From assembly GCA_017962745.1 (NCBI GenBank), contig JAGCUR010000006.1, positions 40,271-104,270 of the forward strand: a stretch of DNA of 64,000 nucleotides, in the 5' to 3' direction. Position 1 is the stretch's first letter, and the number at the start of each line of letters is the position of its first letter. This document shows, one piece after another, positions 37,236 to 47,564 of this stretch. The position numbers and the translations under genes are program-made. A model generated the notes under the pieces. That model was given only the letters and a program-made list of their open reading frames with translations, did no database searches and had not been told where the DNA came from. The stretch is from Bacilli bacterium (GTDB lineage Bacteria; Bacillota_I; Bacilli_A; ML615J-28; CAG-698).

Positions 37236-38888
37236 TTATTTATTTAATAATTCTTTTGCTGTTTCAATGCTTGCATTAGTGACATTTCCATTAGATATCA
37301 TCTTAGCAATTTCAATTATTCTTTCTTCTTCACTTAGTTCTTTTACTACGCTAAATGTTTTGTTTCCATCCACATATTTAGAAATATTCAATTGATGGTT
37401 AGCAATGGAAGCCACTTGAGGAAGATGGGTAATACATAAAACTTGACTAGATTTAGCAATTGAAGAAATTTTTTTACCAATTGCAAAAGCAACCGCACCG
37501 CTTACGCCATGATCTATTTCATCAAATATCTTAGTTTGAAGTGGTAATGATTTTCCTAGACTAGTCTTAATAGCTAGCATAAATCTAGAAAGTTCACCAC
37601 CAGATGCTACTTTTGATAAAGGTTTTAAAGGCTCACCTTTATTAAAAGTTACCAAAAAATCAATTTGATCTAATCCATCTTTATATAAATTATCTTTACT
37701 AATCTCATTAAATCTAATTTCAAATAAAGCATTCTTTAACTCTAAATCAACTAAATTATTCTTTACATCTTCTTCAAGTAATTTAGCTTCTTTAACTCTA
37801 GCATTATGTAATTTAACACCTAGATTATAAGTTAAAGTTAGACTATTATCTAATTTCTTCTTAGCATCTTCTAGATAAACATCATAGTTTTCAATAAAGT
37901 CTAATTCTTTTTTAATATCTTCAAAATAAGATATTAATTCGGGAATATCCTTTTTATATTTACGTTTAAAATCAGAATATACCGCAAGTCTTGAATTAAT
38001 TTGATCTAATCTGTCTTCATCATATTCAAAATTAGATAGTCTCAACTTATCATCTTCAAAAATAGCTTCTAAATTATAATATGCTTCTTCAAAATTCTTT
38101 TTTAATTCTAAATATGCTTCATCATATTTAGCTAGTCGATCTAAAGATTTAATTACATAATATAGGCTAGATAATGATTCGCTATTATAAACATCATTAA
38201 TATCTTTAATATCGCTAACCATTTTTTCATAATTAGCCATATTTGATGCTTCTTGTTTTAAGCTAGCTTCTTCATTCAGATCAAGTTTAGCTTGATTATA
38301 TTCTTTTAGATTATATTTCAAGAAATCTTCTTTAGCTTTAGATTCTTCGTTTTTCTTTAATAATTCTTTATAACTAGATAGATTAGCTTTATATTCTGAA
38401 TATGCTTTTACATATTCTTCAAGAAACGCTTCAATTTCTCCATTATTTAAAAATCTTAAATAATTTTTAGGATTGATTAAGCCAATCGTATCTTCTTGTG
38501 AGTGTATATCACCAATAAATTCTGAGATTTCTGCTAGTTGAGCCAAGTTGCATGTTTGATTATTGATTTTACAAACACTTTTACCACTAGAATATATTTC
38601 TCTTTTTATTGTTAAATACTGCTCATCTTGATAATCGATACCAATTTCATCTAAGATTTTAGTGATTTCTTTGTCATAACCGCTAAACTCGCCTTCAATG
38701 GTTGCTTTATCTTCACCTGATCTAATCATATCAGTTGATGCTCTTTTACCAAAGAGTAGACCAATCGCATCAATGATTAGTGATTTACCAGCACCAGTTT
38801 CACCAGTTAAGACAGTCATTCCTTCCTTGAAATCCACATTAATGTTATCGATTATTGCGAAATTCTTAACATTTAAGGCAACTAACAT
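37236..38888 (-). CDS. recN: DNA repair ATPase RecN
   Basis: A 550-aa SMC-like protein of double-strand-break repair. Walker A GETGAGKS (about residue 30), a central coiled coil (about 160-370), the signature region VASGGELSRFMLA and Walker B IFDEIDHGVSG. AGGAG precedes the ATG. It is the last gene of a nusB-xseA-xseB-recN run typical of Bacillota. Confidence 0.95.
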   Translation of the reverse strand: MLVALNVKNFAIIDNINVDFKEGMTVLTGETGAGKSLIIDAIGLLFGKRASTDMIRSGEDKATIEGEFSGYDKEITKILDEIGIDYQDEQYLTIKREIYSSGKSVCKINNQTCNLAQLAEISEFIGDIHSQEDTIGLINPKNYLRFLNNGEIEAFLEEYVKAYSEYKANLSSYKELLKKNEESKAKEDFLKYNLKEYNQAKLDLNEEASLKQEASNMANYEKMVSDIKDINDVYNSESLSSLYYVIKSLDRLAKYDEAYLELKKNFEEAYYNLEAIFEDDKLRLSNFEYDEDRLDQINSRLAVYSDFKRKYKKDIPELISYFEDIKKELDFIENYDVYLEDAKKKLDNSLTLTYNLGVKLHNARVKEAKLLEEDVKNNLVDLELKNALFEIRFNEISKDNLYKDGLDQIDFLVTFNKGEPLKPLSKVASGGELSRFMLAIKTSLGKSLPLQTKIFDEIDHGVSGAVAFAIGKKISSIAKSSQVLCITHLPQVASIANHQLNISKYVDGNKTFSVVKELSEEERIIEIAKMISNGNVTNASIETAKELLNK

Positions 38889-38904
38889 TTTTATCTCCTA
38901 TAAT

Positions 38905-39093
38905 TTATTCATCCATTTGTTTTACAACAACTTCTTTAGCTTGTTCTAATAATCTTTTACAAAGATTAGAAAGTTCCATACCTTTTTTATATTTTTCAAT
39001 AGAATCTTCTAAAGATAAAGATCCACCTTCTAATTCTTTAACGATATTTTCTAGTTCTGTTAATAATTCTTCAAACTTCTTATTTTCTTCCAT
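38905..39093 (-). CDS. xseB: Exodeoxyribonuclease VII small subunit
   Basis: A 62-aa helical subunit that joins XseA to degrade single-stranded DNA. The sequence KFEELLTELENIVKELEGGSLSLEDSIEKYKKGM is diagnostic. I start at ATG 39093 (MEENKKF), preceded by AGGTGG; a GTG at 39102 is the other in-frame start. It overlaps xseA by 14 bp. Confidence 0.94.
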   Translation of the reverse strand: MEENKKFEELLTELENIVKELEGGSLSLEDSIEKYKKGMELSNLCKRLLEQAKEVVVKQMDE

Positions 39094-40423
39094 TCTTTCC
39101 ACCTTTTACGATAGCTTGTATTTGCCCATCGCTTACTTTTATATTTATTTCATCATTTTCTTTTACATCATTAACACTTTTAACTAATACATTATCTAAA
39201 TAAGTTAATGAATAACCTTTAGATAAAATATTAAGCGGATTTAATAATATTAATTTATTAATTAAGCCATCTACTTCTTTAGTTTCATTTACAACTTTTA
39301 AACTAACTGATTTATTGATATTTGCTTCAATTGACTTGATGTATTCGATTCTTTCTTCAATCTTAGAATCTAGATTAAGAAGATTCAATCTCAATTCTAA
39401 GCTTTCCGCAAGTTTAGAATACTCAGTTAATTTATTTAATGGTGAAGCACTATTTAGCCTTAGGCTAATAGCATCTAGTTGTAACTGTTTACTAGCCAGT
39501 AAATCACTAAATCGAGCTAAACCATAACTCTTTTTAAGTAGCATTAACTTATTATATTCATTAGTTATCTTCGTTTTAGCGCTAGATTCTAAATGTTTAT
39601 TAATGTTATATAGATTAGCATAAATATCTTCTTTAGAAGTTGATGCTAACATCGCAGCCCCTGTTGGTGTTGGTGCTCTTAAATCCGCTACAAAATCGCA
39701 TATTGAATAATCAGCCTCATGTCCAACTGCACTAATAATTGGAATATGACTGGCAAAAATTGCTCTAGCTAATCCTTCATCATTAAAACATGATAAATCT
39801 TCTAAAGATCCGCCACCTCTACCAATGATTATTAGATCAACTAAATCATCTTTATTAGCTTTATTTAATGCTTTTATCAAGCTAGCCGGTGCATCTGCAC
39901 CTTGTACTAATGCGGGATATAAATAAATCTTAGCTAGTGGGAAACGATTATTAAATGTAAAGATAATATCATTAATTGCATCCCCAGTTGCACTAGTTAC
40001 AACACCAATATTTTGAGCATATTGAGGAATCTTCTTTTTCCACTTCTCGTCAAATAAACCTTCTTTAGCTAATTTATCTTTTAGCTTTAGAAAATCGATA
40101 TAAGCTTGTCCCATCCCAACTTCTTCAATCGTATTAGCAATAAACATGTAGTTTCCACGTTTCACATACGCTTCTACACTACCTAAAGCTACTACTTGCA
40201 TGCCATCAGTTGGTTCAAACTTTAGTCTAACTAAGTTATTAGGAAACATCATTGCGGAAAGTTCGCTTTCTTCATCCTTTAAGACGAAGTATAAAAATCC
40301 TTTTGATTTCCTAACATTAGAAATTTCGGCTTTAATAAATATATTTTTTAAATTAGCATCGTTATCAAAACGATATTTAATATATTTATTAACCGCTGCT
40401 ACAGTTAAATATTTATTTTCCAT
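39080..40423 (-). CDS. xseA: Exodeoxyribonuclease VII large subunit
   Basis: A 447-aa catalytic subunit. An N-terminal OB-fold (about residues 1-100) is followed by the nuclease domain with GVVTSATGDAINDI, GRGGGSLEDLSCFNDE and SAVGHEADYSICDFVADLRAPTP, then a coiled-coil C-terminus. Its start overlaps the nusB end by 11 bp and its end overlaps xseB. Confidence 0.96.
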   Translation of the reverse strand: MENKYLTVAAVNKYIKYRFDNDANLKNIFIKAEISNVRKSKGFLYFVLKDEESELSAMMFPNNLVRLKFEPTDGMQVVALGSVEAYVKRGNYMFIANTIEEVGMGQAYIDFLKLKDKLAKEGLFDEKWKKKIPQYAQNIGVVTSATGDAINDIIFTFNNRFPLAKIYLYPALVQGADAPASLIKALNKANKDDLVDLIIIGRGGGSLEDLSCFNDEGLARAIFASHIPIISAVGHEADYSICDFVADLRAPTPTGAAMLASTSKEDIYANLYNINKHLESSAKTKITNEYNKLMLLKKSYGLARFSDLLASKQLQLDAISLRLNSASPLNKLTEYSKLAESLELRLNLLNLDSKIEERIEYIKSIEANINKSVSLKVVNETKEVDGLINKLILLNPLNILSKGYSLTYLDNVLVKSVNDVKENDEINIKVSDGQIQAIVKGGKNGRK

Positions 40424-40829
40424 TCTTTAAACCTAAATCGATAAATATTTTATCTAATAAAGAATTATTAAATTTAGATGTTTTTGTATCATTTGTTTCA
40501 CTATATTCTTTAGCAATCTCTAATGATTCATTAATAGCTACTTCAATTGGACAACCTAAATACTTAACTTCCGCAATCGCCATTCTAACTAAGTTTAAAT
40601 CGACTAAATTTAGACGATCAATTGAATAATTATCTAAACATTTAGCAATTTCATAATCGATATCGCTTAATTTATTTAAGACGCATTCAATTAGTTTATT
40701 TAAATAATCTTTATCATATTCATAATCTTCTTCAAACATGCCGATTACAGCATCGATATCTAAAGATTTACTAACTGAATAGTTATATAAGCACATCATT
40801 GCGATTTTTCTTGTTGTTGTTCTTTTCAT
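40413..40829 (-). CDS. nusB: Transcription antitermination factor NusB
   Basis: A 138-aa all-helical RNA-binding protein of rRNA antitermination. The arginine-rich N-terminus MKRTTTRKIAMMCLYNY and the C-terminal DLNLVRMAIAEVKYLGCPIEVAINESLEIAKEYS are typical. I start at ATG 40829 with AGGTAG upstream rather than at the longer in-frame start. Confidence 0.92.
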   Translation of the reverse strand: MKRTTTRKIAMMCLYNYSVSKSLDIDAVIGMFEEDYEYDKDYLNKLIECVLNKLSDIDYEIAKCLDNYSIDRLNLVDLNLVRMAIAEVKYLGCPIEVAINESLEIAKEYSETNDTKTSKFNNSLLDKIFIDLGLKNGK

Positions 40830-40855
40830 AATATTTCTACCTTTTCTACTAATCC

Positions 40856-40884
40856 ATTTTAACATAAACGCTTATCATAGTAAA
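40856..40884 (-). promoter_or_regulatory. Promoter of nusB-xse-recN operon
   Basis: TTTACT (40879-40884), a 17-bp spacer and TAAAAT (40856-40861) lie 26 bases before the nusB start. The boxes are moderate matches. Confidence 0.55.
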
Positions 40885-40967
40885 ACAAAATGATAAATAC
40901 CTTATTTTTTAATAAATTATTTAAAAAATATCTATTTATTACCTTTATGATTTTAAAGATTATAAAA

Positions 40968-40989
40968 AGGAACTAGTTAACTAGTTCCT
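40968..40989 (-). terminator. Terminator after membrane-protein gene
   Basis: The stem AGGAACTAG / CTAGTTCCT with loop TTAA overlaps the stop codon of the gene at 40973. On the minus strand TTTTTAT follows directly. This is a well-formed intrinsic terminator. Confidence 0.85.
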
Positions 40990-41938
40990 CGGTATCAGTT
41001 TTTTTCTCATCATTTACCACAATCACTTTTTCTTTCTTAAAACTAATTATCGCTACAAAGAAAAAGTAATAAGCGATATATACTGGTACATAATATTGAA
41101 TTAATGATAACATTGGGAAAATCCAAGAGAATATAAATACAAGTAAGCTAGGAACAATTGATGCAATTCCCGCTACATTCAGATAGTTCTTGAATCTCTT
41201 TATTCTACTATTACTCTTAAAGATAATAAAACAAAATAGAGTTAATGCTAGTGGAATAATAATTGCATATAGTGCTGCATACCATCCATATGTATTAATG
41301 ATGACATTAATCATTCCATCAGTCAAAAAGTTAGCAAAATCTTCTTTTGATACTTCTGATACCTTAAATGTATCCATATCATATTCATAATAATTACTAA
41401 AACTATGACCTTTAGCATTACATCTAACTAAATATTTTGAGTTATATAGTACCAGTAGAGTATTTGTACCTTCTTCATTAACATAAGTATCAAAGAAGTT
41501 AATATAATCATAATGCGTTGTAGCACCTTTGATTTGGTCTTCTTCCACCAAATCTACTACTATGTATAATTTATCATTACCTTCTTCGATAACAGTCTCT
41601 TTTCCATCAACTTCTAAATCATCCGCATACATTATCTTTAAATCAAAACGTAAATCGAGCGCTTTTATAGCTTCATATGCTTCATCTGATAAATTATAAA
41701 GCATATTTACATTATTAACGTTTTGTTTTTGAAACTCAACGCGGCCATTTTTTGCCATATATGTTTGAATTGGAATAGGCAGTAATACCCAAGATATTAT
41801 TAATAATATAATTGGGAATATTAAAAACATATTTCTAAAGCGATATGCATACTTTGGAATTATTAGCGCTTTAATAAATATCCAAATCATTAACATAACG
41901 GTTTTAAAATCAATTCTTTTCTTTTGATTATTCTCCAT
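40973..41938 (-). CDS. DUF1189-like membrane protein
   Basis: A 321-aa protein with an N-terminal helix and TM (about residues 39-58), an extracytoplasmic domain (about 60-205) and four TM segments near the C-terminus. Size and topology fit DUF1189-type proteins of Bacillota; the function is unknown. I start at ATG 41938 (MENNQKK), 7 bases after GAGGAG; a GTG lies one codon upstream. It overlaps the TPR signalling gene by 11 bp, so the two are coupled. Confidence 0.75.
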   Translation of the reverse strand: MENNQKKRIDFKTVMLMIWIFIKALIIPKYAYRFRNMFLIFPIILLIISWVLLPIPIQTYMAKNGRVEFQKQNVNNVNMLYNLSDEAYEAIKALDLRFDLKIMYADDLEVDGKETVIEEGNDKLYIVVDLVEEDQIKGATTHYDYINFFDTYVNEEGTNTLLVLYNSKYLVRCNAKGHSFSNYYEYDMDTFKVSEVSKEDFANFLTDGMINVIINTYGWYAALYAIIIPLALTLFCFIIFKSNSRIKRFKNYLNVAGIASIVPSLLVFIFSWIFPMLSLIQYYVPVYIAYYFFFVAIISFKKEKVIVVNDEKKTDTEELVN

Positions 41939-44789
41939 CACTGATCTCCTCTAGTGATAACATAACATTTTTACGATAAATGCATTTATCGTAATCTAAG
42001 AATTGATAATTAGCATAAACTGGTAAATCTAGTTTTGTTAAGGTATCGATTAAGCAGTGGCGATATTCTTGATCTAGGCCTGAATATATCGCTACTCCTA
42101 ACATACCGCTTTCAATAAAGGCATTTGTTGGAAGCTTATCTAATACTTTATAATCAACCATAAAGTTAATATGTTGTTTTTTCAGTGTTCTAAGTAATGG
42201 TAAATGTTTATCTTCATAATCATTAACTACAAATACTACATTTTGATAGATTCTAATCTTATCAGAATTATTAATGTAATCTTCTAAAGCATCGAATGTA
42301 ACATTGATGTAGTATAAATCATTAATCTTAACTGGTTTAAATGATTCAAGTAGCTTCATTTCATATTTATGAAGCGTATCCGCATCAACTAACCCTCTTA
42401 CATCTTGATCCACATCAACGCCTGGGATATTCAATCTTACTTCAAATGATCTATTATCTTTAAATGTTCCAAGCATCATAAAGATAAAATCTAAATCATT
42501 TTCGATTTGATTATTAACAATTCTGGAAATTGTTTGTTTATTTAAGAATCCTTGATAAACATCATCTGAAAAATATACATCTTTTGATTCTAAACAAATC
42601 TTAGAAAATTTAATAATATCATCTAAATCAACTAAATCTCTTGGAAATCTTACAATTCCGCAGTCCATTCCTAGTTCTTTTACTACCCTATCAAGAGTTC
42701 TTTGATTTACTTCATTTTCTAAAATGACTGCATAAGTATTATCATCTAAATGATAACAATTAGCACCAGTTATACTTCTAACAGCTGCTTTTACGTTATC
42801 AGTATTTTGATTAGATGCTATTCTAATAAATGAAAACTTATATTCAATATCTTTAGTCTTTGGTTCAATCGACTTCATAAAGTCATTGAATAGAGCTTGA
42901 TCATTTTGATTAGATACATTAACAGCGATCTTTTCTTCTTCATCTAGTAAAATAATCGAATAATATACTTTTTTACCATTGTAATTAATTAGTCTCGCTT
43001 CTTCAGTTAAACTAACAATTTTATTATTAGTCTTAATCGCATAACTTAGTTTTACTAAGTTATCACCTATTCCAAATGAATCTAAATAATTGATATTTGA
43101 ATTACGCGTAATTAAGTTAATATATTCAGCTACCGCTACTTGCGTATATCTAGTAGTTGGTTTATAACCTAAAATTGATGCTAACTTTTTATTTAAATAA
43201 AGCATATCTTGATAATGGAACATCGCACATGCGTTATTATCTAAATAATTATTAATCGTTAGATCAAATCTTTCATCTTCATTAGCTAAGTATTTATTAA
43301 TTTTATTAATTAAAATAGTTGATGCAATCTTTAAAATGATTTCATTTTCTAGATTAGTCAAATCAATAAACTTCGCATAATAAATAATAGCACTTGAGAT
43401 ACTATCTTTATTAACAAATGGAATAGCTAGGCAAAAATTAATACCTTCTTCTTGTAAAGACTTATTAGTATTAAAGTCAATAATTGGTAAATTAACATTT
43501 CTTAAATCAAATGTTAGGGTATCATTTGAAGCAATAAGCTTTTCTAAAATAGTTTGATTTACAGCACTATAACCTAAACTTCTTTCATATAGTCTAAGTT
43601 TGTGATAATCGTATGTATAAAAATCATTATTAGTACCTAAGAATGATAATCTATTTGGATTATCAAATAAACAAATACTAGCTTGTTCGTAACTAATTAA
43701 ATCTTCTAACTTTCTTAAATAATTATAAATATTATCTCGTAGCGTTAATTCATTAAATTCAAAACCATTTAATAAATTAACTTTATCAAGATTAGTAATT
43801 AACTTATTTAATTTATCATTTACTTCAAATTCTTTTTCATCTTCTAAAGCTTCAAGTAAATTAATAGATTCATTTGAAGAAATATTTTTCTCTAATTTAT
43901 CAATTTCGCTAACAATATCAACGATATTGTTTAGTTCTAATGACAAAGCGATATATTTAACTTTATTAAGTAAATAATATTTCTTAATACGGTCATCATT
44001 ACATTTAGCAACATCTTTCGATGTCTTCTTTAATAAATCTTTCGCTTTTTGGAGATCTTTATGCTTTAAAAGTTCAGCTATATATTCATTAGCAATACCT
44101 AAATAATCTTCTTCCACCGTTTCTGTATCAAATATTGAATCAAATAATTCACTAGCTTGAGCGAAATTATCTTCCATTAGTAATATTTTAGCTAATAAAT
44201 AATTACAATATCTAATACCTTCGCTATCTTGGGTAATACGTAAAGCTTCTTGAAGCGATCCTTTAGCATCATCAAGCAAGTTTTGATCGATATAAATTTT
44301 AGTAATATTACTTAATGTATAAGATAAAGTAGCATCATCTGGTAGGTTTTCTTTAATCGCATTTAAGCAAGACAAAGCTTTATTAGCTTGGCCCATTTCC
44401 CCGTAAACATAGGCCATTTCTAAATACCATCTGTTTACTTTTTCATGGTCACGATTATCGATATATTTTCTCTTTTCGCTAATAAACTTATAAGCAAGTT
44501 TAAAATTGCCTTTCTTGATATAGGCATAAATGATTCTTTCTAACCCTGCTACATAAATATTCTTAAAAGTTATGGGATCAATTTTTTCTAAATCTTTATT
44601 AAGAATATCAATTGAAGCATTAACATTACCAAGTTCAAGGTAAATATCAGCAATTTTTAATCCACATAAATAAAAATATTCGCTGTTACTAGCAAGTAGT
44701 GAATCCTTTCTTAAATCAAGATAGGCATTTAGCGTATCTTTAGATAAAGGCAGTGTATTAAGTTGTGCATAAATGTCTTTAATTGCCAT
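41928..44789 (-). CDS. TPR-GAF-PAS protein with degenerate GGDEF and EAL-like domains
   Basis: A 953-aa cytosolic protein. Residues about 1-330 are TPR repeats; about 340-510 a GAF-like domain; about 515-640 PAS-like; about 650-750 a GGDEF-like fold in which the signature is replaced by HLDDNTYAVIL (about 680-690); about 755-945 an EAL-like fold (HINFMVDYKVLDKL) without the EAL Glu or metal residues. It probably senses or scaffolds rather than making or cleaving cyclic di-GMP. AGGAG precedes the ATG and a good promoter lies upstream. Domain calls beyond TPR are by pattern and need a profile search. Confidence 0.65.
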   Translation of the reverse strand: MAIKDIYAQLNTLPLSKDTLNAYLDLRKDSLLASNSEYFYLCGLKIADIYLELGNVNASIDILNKDLEKIDPITFKNIYVAGLERIIYAYIKKGNFKLAYKFISEKRKYIDNRDHEKVNRWYLEMAYVYGEMGQANKALSCLNAIKENLPDDATLSYTLSNITKIYIDQNLLDDAKGSLQEALRITQDSEGIRYCNYLLAKILLMEDNFAQASELFDSIFDTETVEEDYLGIANEYIAELLKHKDLQKAKDLLKKTSKDVAKCNDDRIKKYYLLNKVKYIALSLELNNIVDIVSEIDKLEKNISSNESINLLEALEDEKEFEVNDKLNKLITNLDKVNLLNGFEFNELTLRDNIYNYLRKLEDLISYEQASICLFDNPNRLSFLGTNNDFYTYDYHKLRLYERSLGYSAVNQTILEKLIASNDTLTFDLRNVNLPIIDFNTNKSLQEEGINFCLAIPFVNKDSISSAIIYYAKFIDLTNLENEIILKIASTILINKINKYLANEDERFDLTINNYLDNNACAMFHYQDMLYLNKKLASILGYKPTTRYTQVAVAEYINLITRNSNINYLDSFGIGDNLVKLSYAIKTNNKIVSLTEEARLINYNGKKVYYSIILLDEEEKIAVNVSNQNDQALFNDFMKSIEPKTKDIEYKFSFIRIASNQNTDNVKAAVRSITGANCYHLDDNTYAVILENEVNQRTLDRVVKELGMDCGIVRFPRDLVDLDDIIKFSKICLESKDVYFSDDVYQGFLNKQTISRIVNNQIENDLDFIFMMLGTFKDNRSFEVRLNIPGVDVDQDVRGLVDADTLHKYEMKLLESFKPVKINDLYYINVTFDALEDYINNSDKIRIYQNVVFVVNDYEDKHLPLLRTLKKQHINFMVDYKVLDKLPTNAFIESGMLGVAIYSGLDQEYRHCLIDTLTKLDLPVYANYQFLDYDKCIYRKNVMLSLEEISDGE

Positions 44790-44815
44790 AAAATACTCCT
44801 AAGATTTCTAATTAG

Positions 44816-44844
44816 ATTATACTAATAAATATTTGTTTTTACAA
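44816..44844 (-). promoter_or_regulatory. Promoter of TPR-GAF gene
   Basis: TTGTAA (44839-44844), a 17-bp spacer and a perfect TATAAT (44816-44821) lie just before the gene starting at 44789. They directly follow the dtd terminator, marking a new transcription unit. Confidence 0.75.
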
Positions 44845-44854
44845 CCAATTAAAA

Positions 44855-44877
44855 AAAGACTCAAGAAATGAGTCTTT
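44855..44877 (-). terminator. Terminator of apt-rel-dtd operon
   Basis: The stem AAAGACTCA / TGAGTCTTT with loop AGAAA overlaps the dtd stop. On the minus strand a run of seven T follows. Confidence 0.88.
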
Positions 44878-45313
44878 AGTTTTCTAAAATGATCGTAACC
44901 GGACCATCATTAGTAAATTTTACTTTCATATCAGCTTGAAAGATCCCCTCTTCTACAGTTACATCTAAATTTCTTAAAGCTTCGTTGAAGTATAGGTATA
45001 ATTTTTTAGCCATATCTGGCGCCATCGCCTTAACAAATGATGGCCTATTTCCTTCAGTGCAATCACCATACAGTGTAAATTGCGATACTGATAAGATCTT
45101 ACCATCAATTGAAGCTATATTTAGATTCATCTTGCCGTTTTCATCTTCAAAAATGCGCAAGTTTTTAATCTTTTTAGCCATCGCTTCACAGTTAGAAAAA
45201 GTATCTGTATGCGAAAACCCAACAAGTAGCAAATATCCTTTATCAACTTTACCAACTATTTTGTTATTTACACTAACGGAAGCATCAATTACTCTTTGAA
45301 CAACTACTTTCAT
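44876..45313 (-). CDS. dtd: D-aminoacyl-tRNA deacylase
   Basis: A 145-aa proofreading enzyme that frees tRNA from D-amino acids. The SQFTLYGDCTEGNRPSF motif and the C-terminal NDGPVTIILE (cross-subunit Gly-Pro motif) are intact. Its ATG overlaps the rel stop by one base (TAATG). Confidence 0.95.
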   Translation of the reverse strand: MKVVVQRVIDASVSVNNKIVGKVDKGYLLLVGFSHTDTFSNCEAMAKKIKNLRIFEDENGKMNLNIASIDGKILSVSQFTLYGDCTEGNRPSFVKAMAPDMAKKLYLYFNEALRNLDVTVEEGIFQADMKVKFTNDGPVTIILEN

Positions 45314-47526
45314 TATTTAATTGCCCTTTCAATTTCATAGATATCTGATACTTTCATTAAGTTAACTGATGCATTTTCAATTGTATCAGCATCTTTAACT
45401 TTAATGACAACTTTAGTTAGTAGGTCACCAGTTTTATTTTTACCCGATGAAATCTTAACAATGGTAATCGCGCAGGCATTTAATACATTAATGATTTCAG
45501 CTACAATGTTACGTCTATCAAATGAATAAATGTGTAAAACTGATTCATAAGTAGATTCATAATCTGGATTCCAGTAACAATTAATCATTCTTTCAGCTTG
45601 AGAGTTACTATTGTTATGGCATTCGATACGGTGAACAATGATGCCACTGCTCTTAGAAACATACCCAACAATTGGGTCGCCCATTACTGGGTGACAGCAA
45701 TTGGCAAACTTAACATGCGCTTTCGGGAATCCTTCTACAATAACTGCGCTCTTGAAGTTTGAAGCACTGATCTTAGCGCGTGATTGATTTTCATTATATT
45801 GTCTAATTAGAGCTTCTTCATCAGTTACATTATTACCGCACATTCTATTGTATACATTACGAATGGAAATTGTACCTTTTCCAACTTCATAATATAAATC
45901 TTCTTGCGTGTTAACACCGATTTTAGAAAACATATCTGATACAATCTTATCAGGTAATTTATAAAAATCAGAATCTGTTGCTACATTTTCTAACTTGCAT
46001 AATTCCATATGCTCGTTTTTACCACGTTCAATATATTCATCACGTTTTTGTTTATTTAAGATGGCAATAATTTTATGACGGGCATGTGATGTGGCAACAA
46101 TTTTAAGCCAGGCTTCATTTGGACCATTGAAACTCTTATTAGTCTTGATTTCAATTACATCACCAGTCTTTAGTTTATATGTAAGTGGTACAATTTTACC
46201 ATTTACAATGGCACCAACTGTATGATTACCGATTTCGGTATGAATACGGTAAGCAAAATCAAGTGGCGTAGCCCCATTTGGAAAGTCAAATACGTCTCCT
46301 CTAGGGGTAAAGACATAGACATTAGCACTAAAGATATCATTTTGGATATTACTTAGTGGGTCTTTATCTTCTTCCTCGCCTTGTTCAGCATATACTAATA
46401 AGTCTTTATACCACTTTAACTTACTAGCAATTTCAAGTTGTTCAGCTTGAGGAGTATAACTACCTTCTTTATATGCCCAGTGCGCAGCAACACCGAGTTC
46501 CGCAACGCTATCCATTTCATATGTACGGATTTGGATTTCATAAATCTTACCGTTTGGGCCAACGACTGTTGTATGAAGAGATTGATATAGGTTTGGTTTC
46601 GGGATTGCAATATAATCCTTGAAACGTCTTGGGATTGGTGACCACTGACCGTGAACTAATCCTAACACCCTATAACATTCTTCAACTGAATTGACTAATA
46701 TTCTTAAAGCTAACAAATCATAGATTTGGTCAAATTCAAGATGTTTAGTTTCCATCTTTTTACAAACGCTATAAATATTCTTAATTCGACCTTTGATTTG
46801 ATAATTTTTAATATTATTGTGGTCTAGTAACTCTTTTAAGCCTTCTTCCATATGCGAAATATCTTCTTCGCATAATGTTTGACGTTTATTAATTAAGTCT
46901 TGGACTTCGCTATACTTTTCCGGACTTAAATACATGTAACTTCTGTCTTCTAGTTCCGCTTTAATGCGGTACATACCTAGTCTGTGCGCTAAAGGGGCAT
47001 ATAAATCAAGCGTTTCTTGACAAATACGTCTTCGTTTATCATCGGGTTGGAACTGGATTGTACGCATATTGTGAACACGGTCGACAAGTTTTACTAAAAT
47101 GACACGAACGTCTTTTGCCATCGCCAGTAGTATTTTTTGATGCGTTTTAGCTAAAGCTTTTTCTTGTGTTAAATATTTAAGTTGTCCGATCTTAGTAACC
47201 CCATCAACAATACTTGCTACATCATCATTAAAATCAACTTTTAACTGGTCGAGTGTATAGTCAGTATCTTCTACTACATCGTGTAAGAATCCAGCGGCAA
47301 TTGTAGCTGGTCCTACTCTTAAAGAAGCAAGCATGAATGCTACTTCAAGAGGATGTTGAAGATAGGGCTCACCAGACTTACGGAATTGACCTTCATGGTA
47401 CTTTTTCGCAATTTCATAAGCTTTCTTGATCATTTCAATGGATTCGCTGTTATGAATATATTTTTCAATTTCATCCATTATAAGTTCAATAGTCGCTTTT
47501 TTTGTGCTATCTAGTGCTCTTTCCAT
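45313..47526 (-). CDS. rel: Bifunctional (p)ppGpp synthetase/hydrolase
   Basis: A 737-aa stringent-response enzyme. The HD hydrolase domain has GFLHDVVEDT (about residue 82), so the hydrolase should be active. The synthetase domain has RFKDYIAIPKPNLYQSLHTTV; TGS begins VYVFTPRGDVFDFPNGA; a zinc-finger-like region has FANCCHPVMGDPIVG; the C-terminal ACT domain is complete. GGAG precedes the ATG. Between apt and dtd, the standard order in Bacillota. Confidence 0.96.
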   Translation of the reverse strand: MERALDSTKKATIELIMDEIEKYIHNSESIEMIKKAYEIAKKYHEGQFRKSGEPYLQHPLEVAFMLASLRVGPATIAAGFLHDVVEDTDYTLDQLKVDFNDDVASIVDGVTKIGQLKYLTQEKALAKTHQKILLAMAKDVRVILVKLVDRVHNMRTIQFQPDDKRRRICQETLDLYAPLAHRLGMYRIKAELEDRSYMYLSPEKYSEVQDLINKRQTLCEEDISHMEEGLKELLDHNNIKNYQIKGRIKNIYSVCKKMETKHLEFDQIYDLLALRILVNSVEECYRVLGLVHGQWSPIPRRFKDYIAIPKPNLYQSLHTTVVGPNGKIYEIQIRTYEMDSVAELGVAAHWAYKEGSYTPQAEQLEIASKLKWYKDLLVYAEQGEEEDKDPLSNIQNDIFSANVYVFTPRGDVFDFPNGATPLDFAYRIHTEIGNHTVGAIVNGKIVPLTYKLKTGDVIEIKTNKSFNGPNEAWLKIVATSHARHKIIAILNKQKRDEYIERGKNEHMELCKLENVATDSDFYKLPDKIVSDMFSKIGVNTQEDLYYEVGKGTISIRNVYNRMCGNNVTDEEALIRQYNENQSRAKISASNFKSAVIVEGFPKAHVKFANCCHPVMGDPIVGYVSKSSGIIVHRIECHNNSNSQAERMINCYWNPDYESTYESVLHIYSFDRRNIVAEIINVLNACAITIVKISSGKNKTGDLLTKVVIKVKDADTIENASVNLMKVSDIYEIERAIK

Positions 47527-47564
47527 GGCTTACTCCTTTCTTGATATTTATATTTAGAGAAAAA

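Noticed and set aside
44985..45299. 104-aa plus-strand open frame
   Set aside because: It is antisense to dtd, which has clear family motifs, and no ribosome site or promoter supports it.
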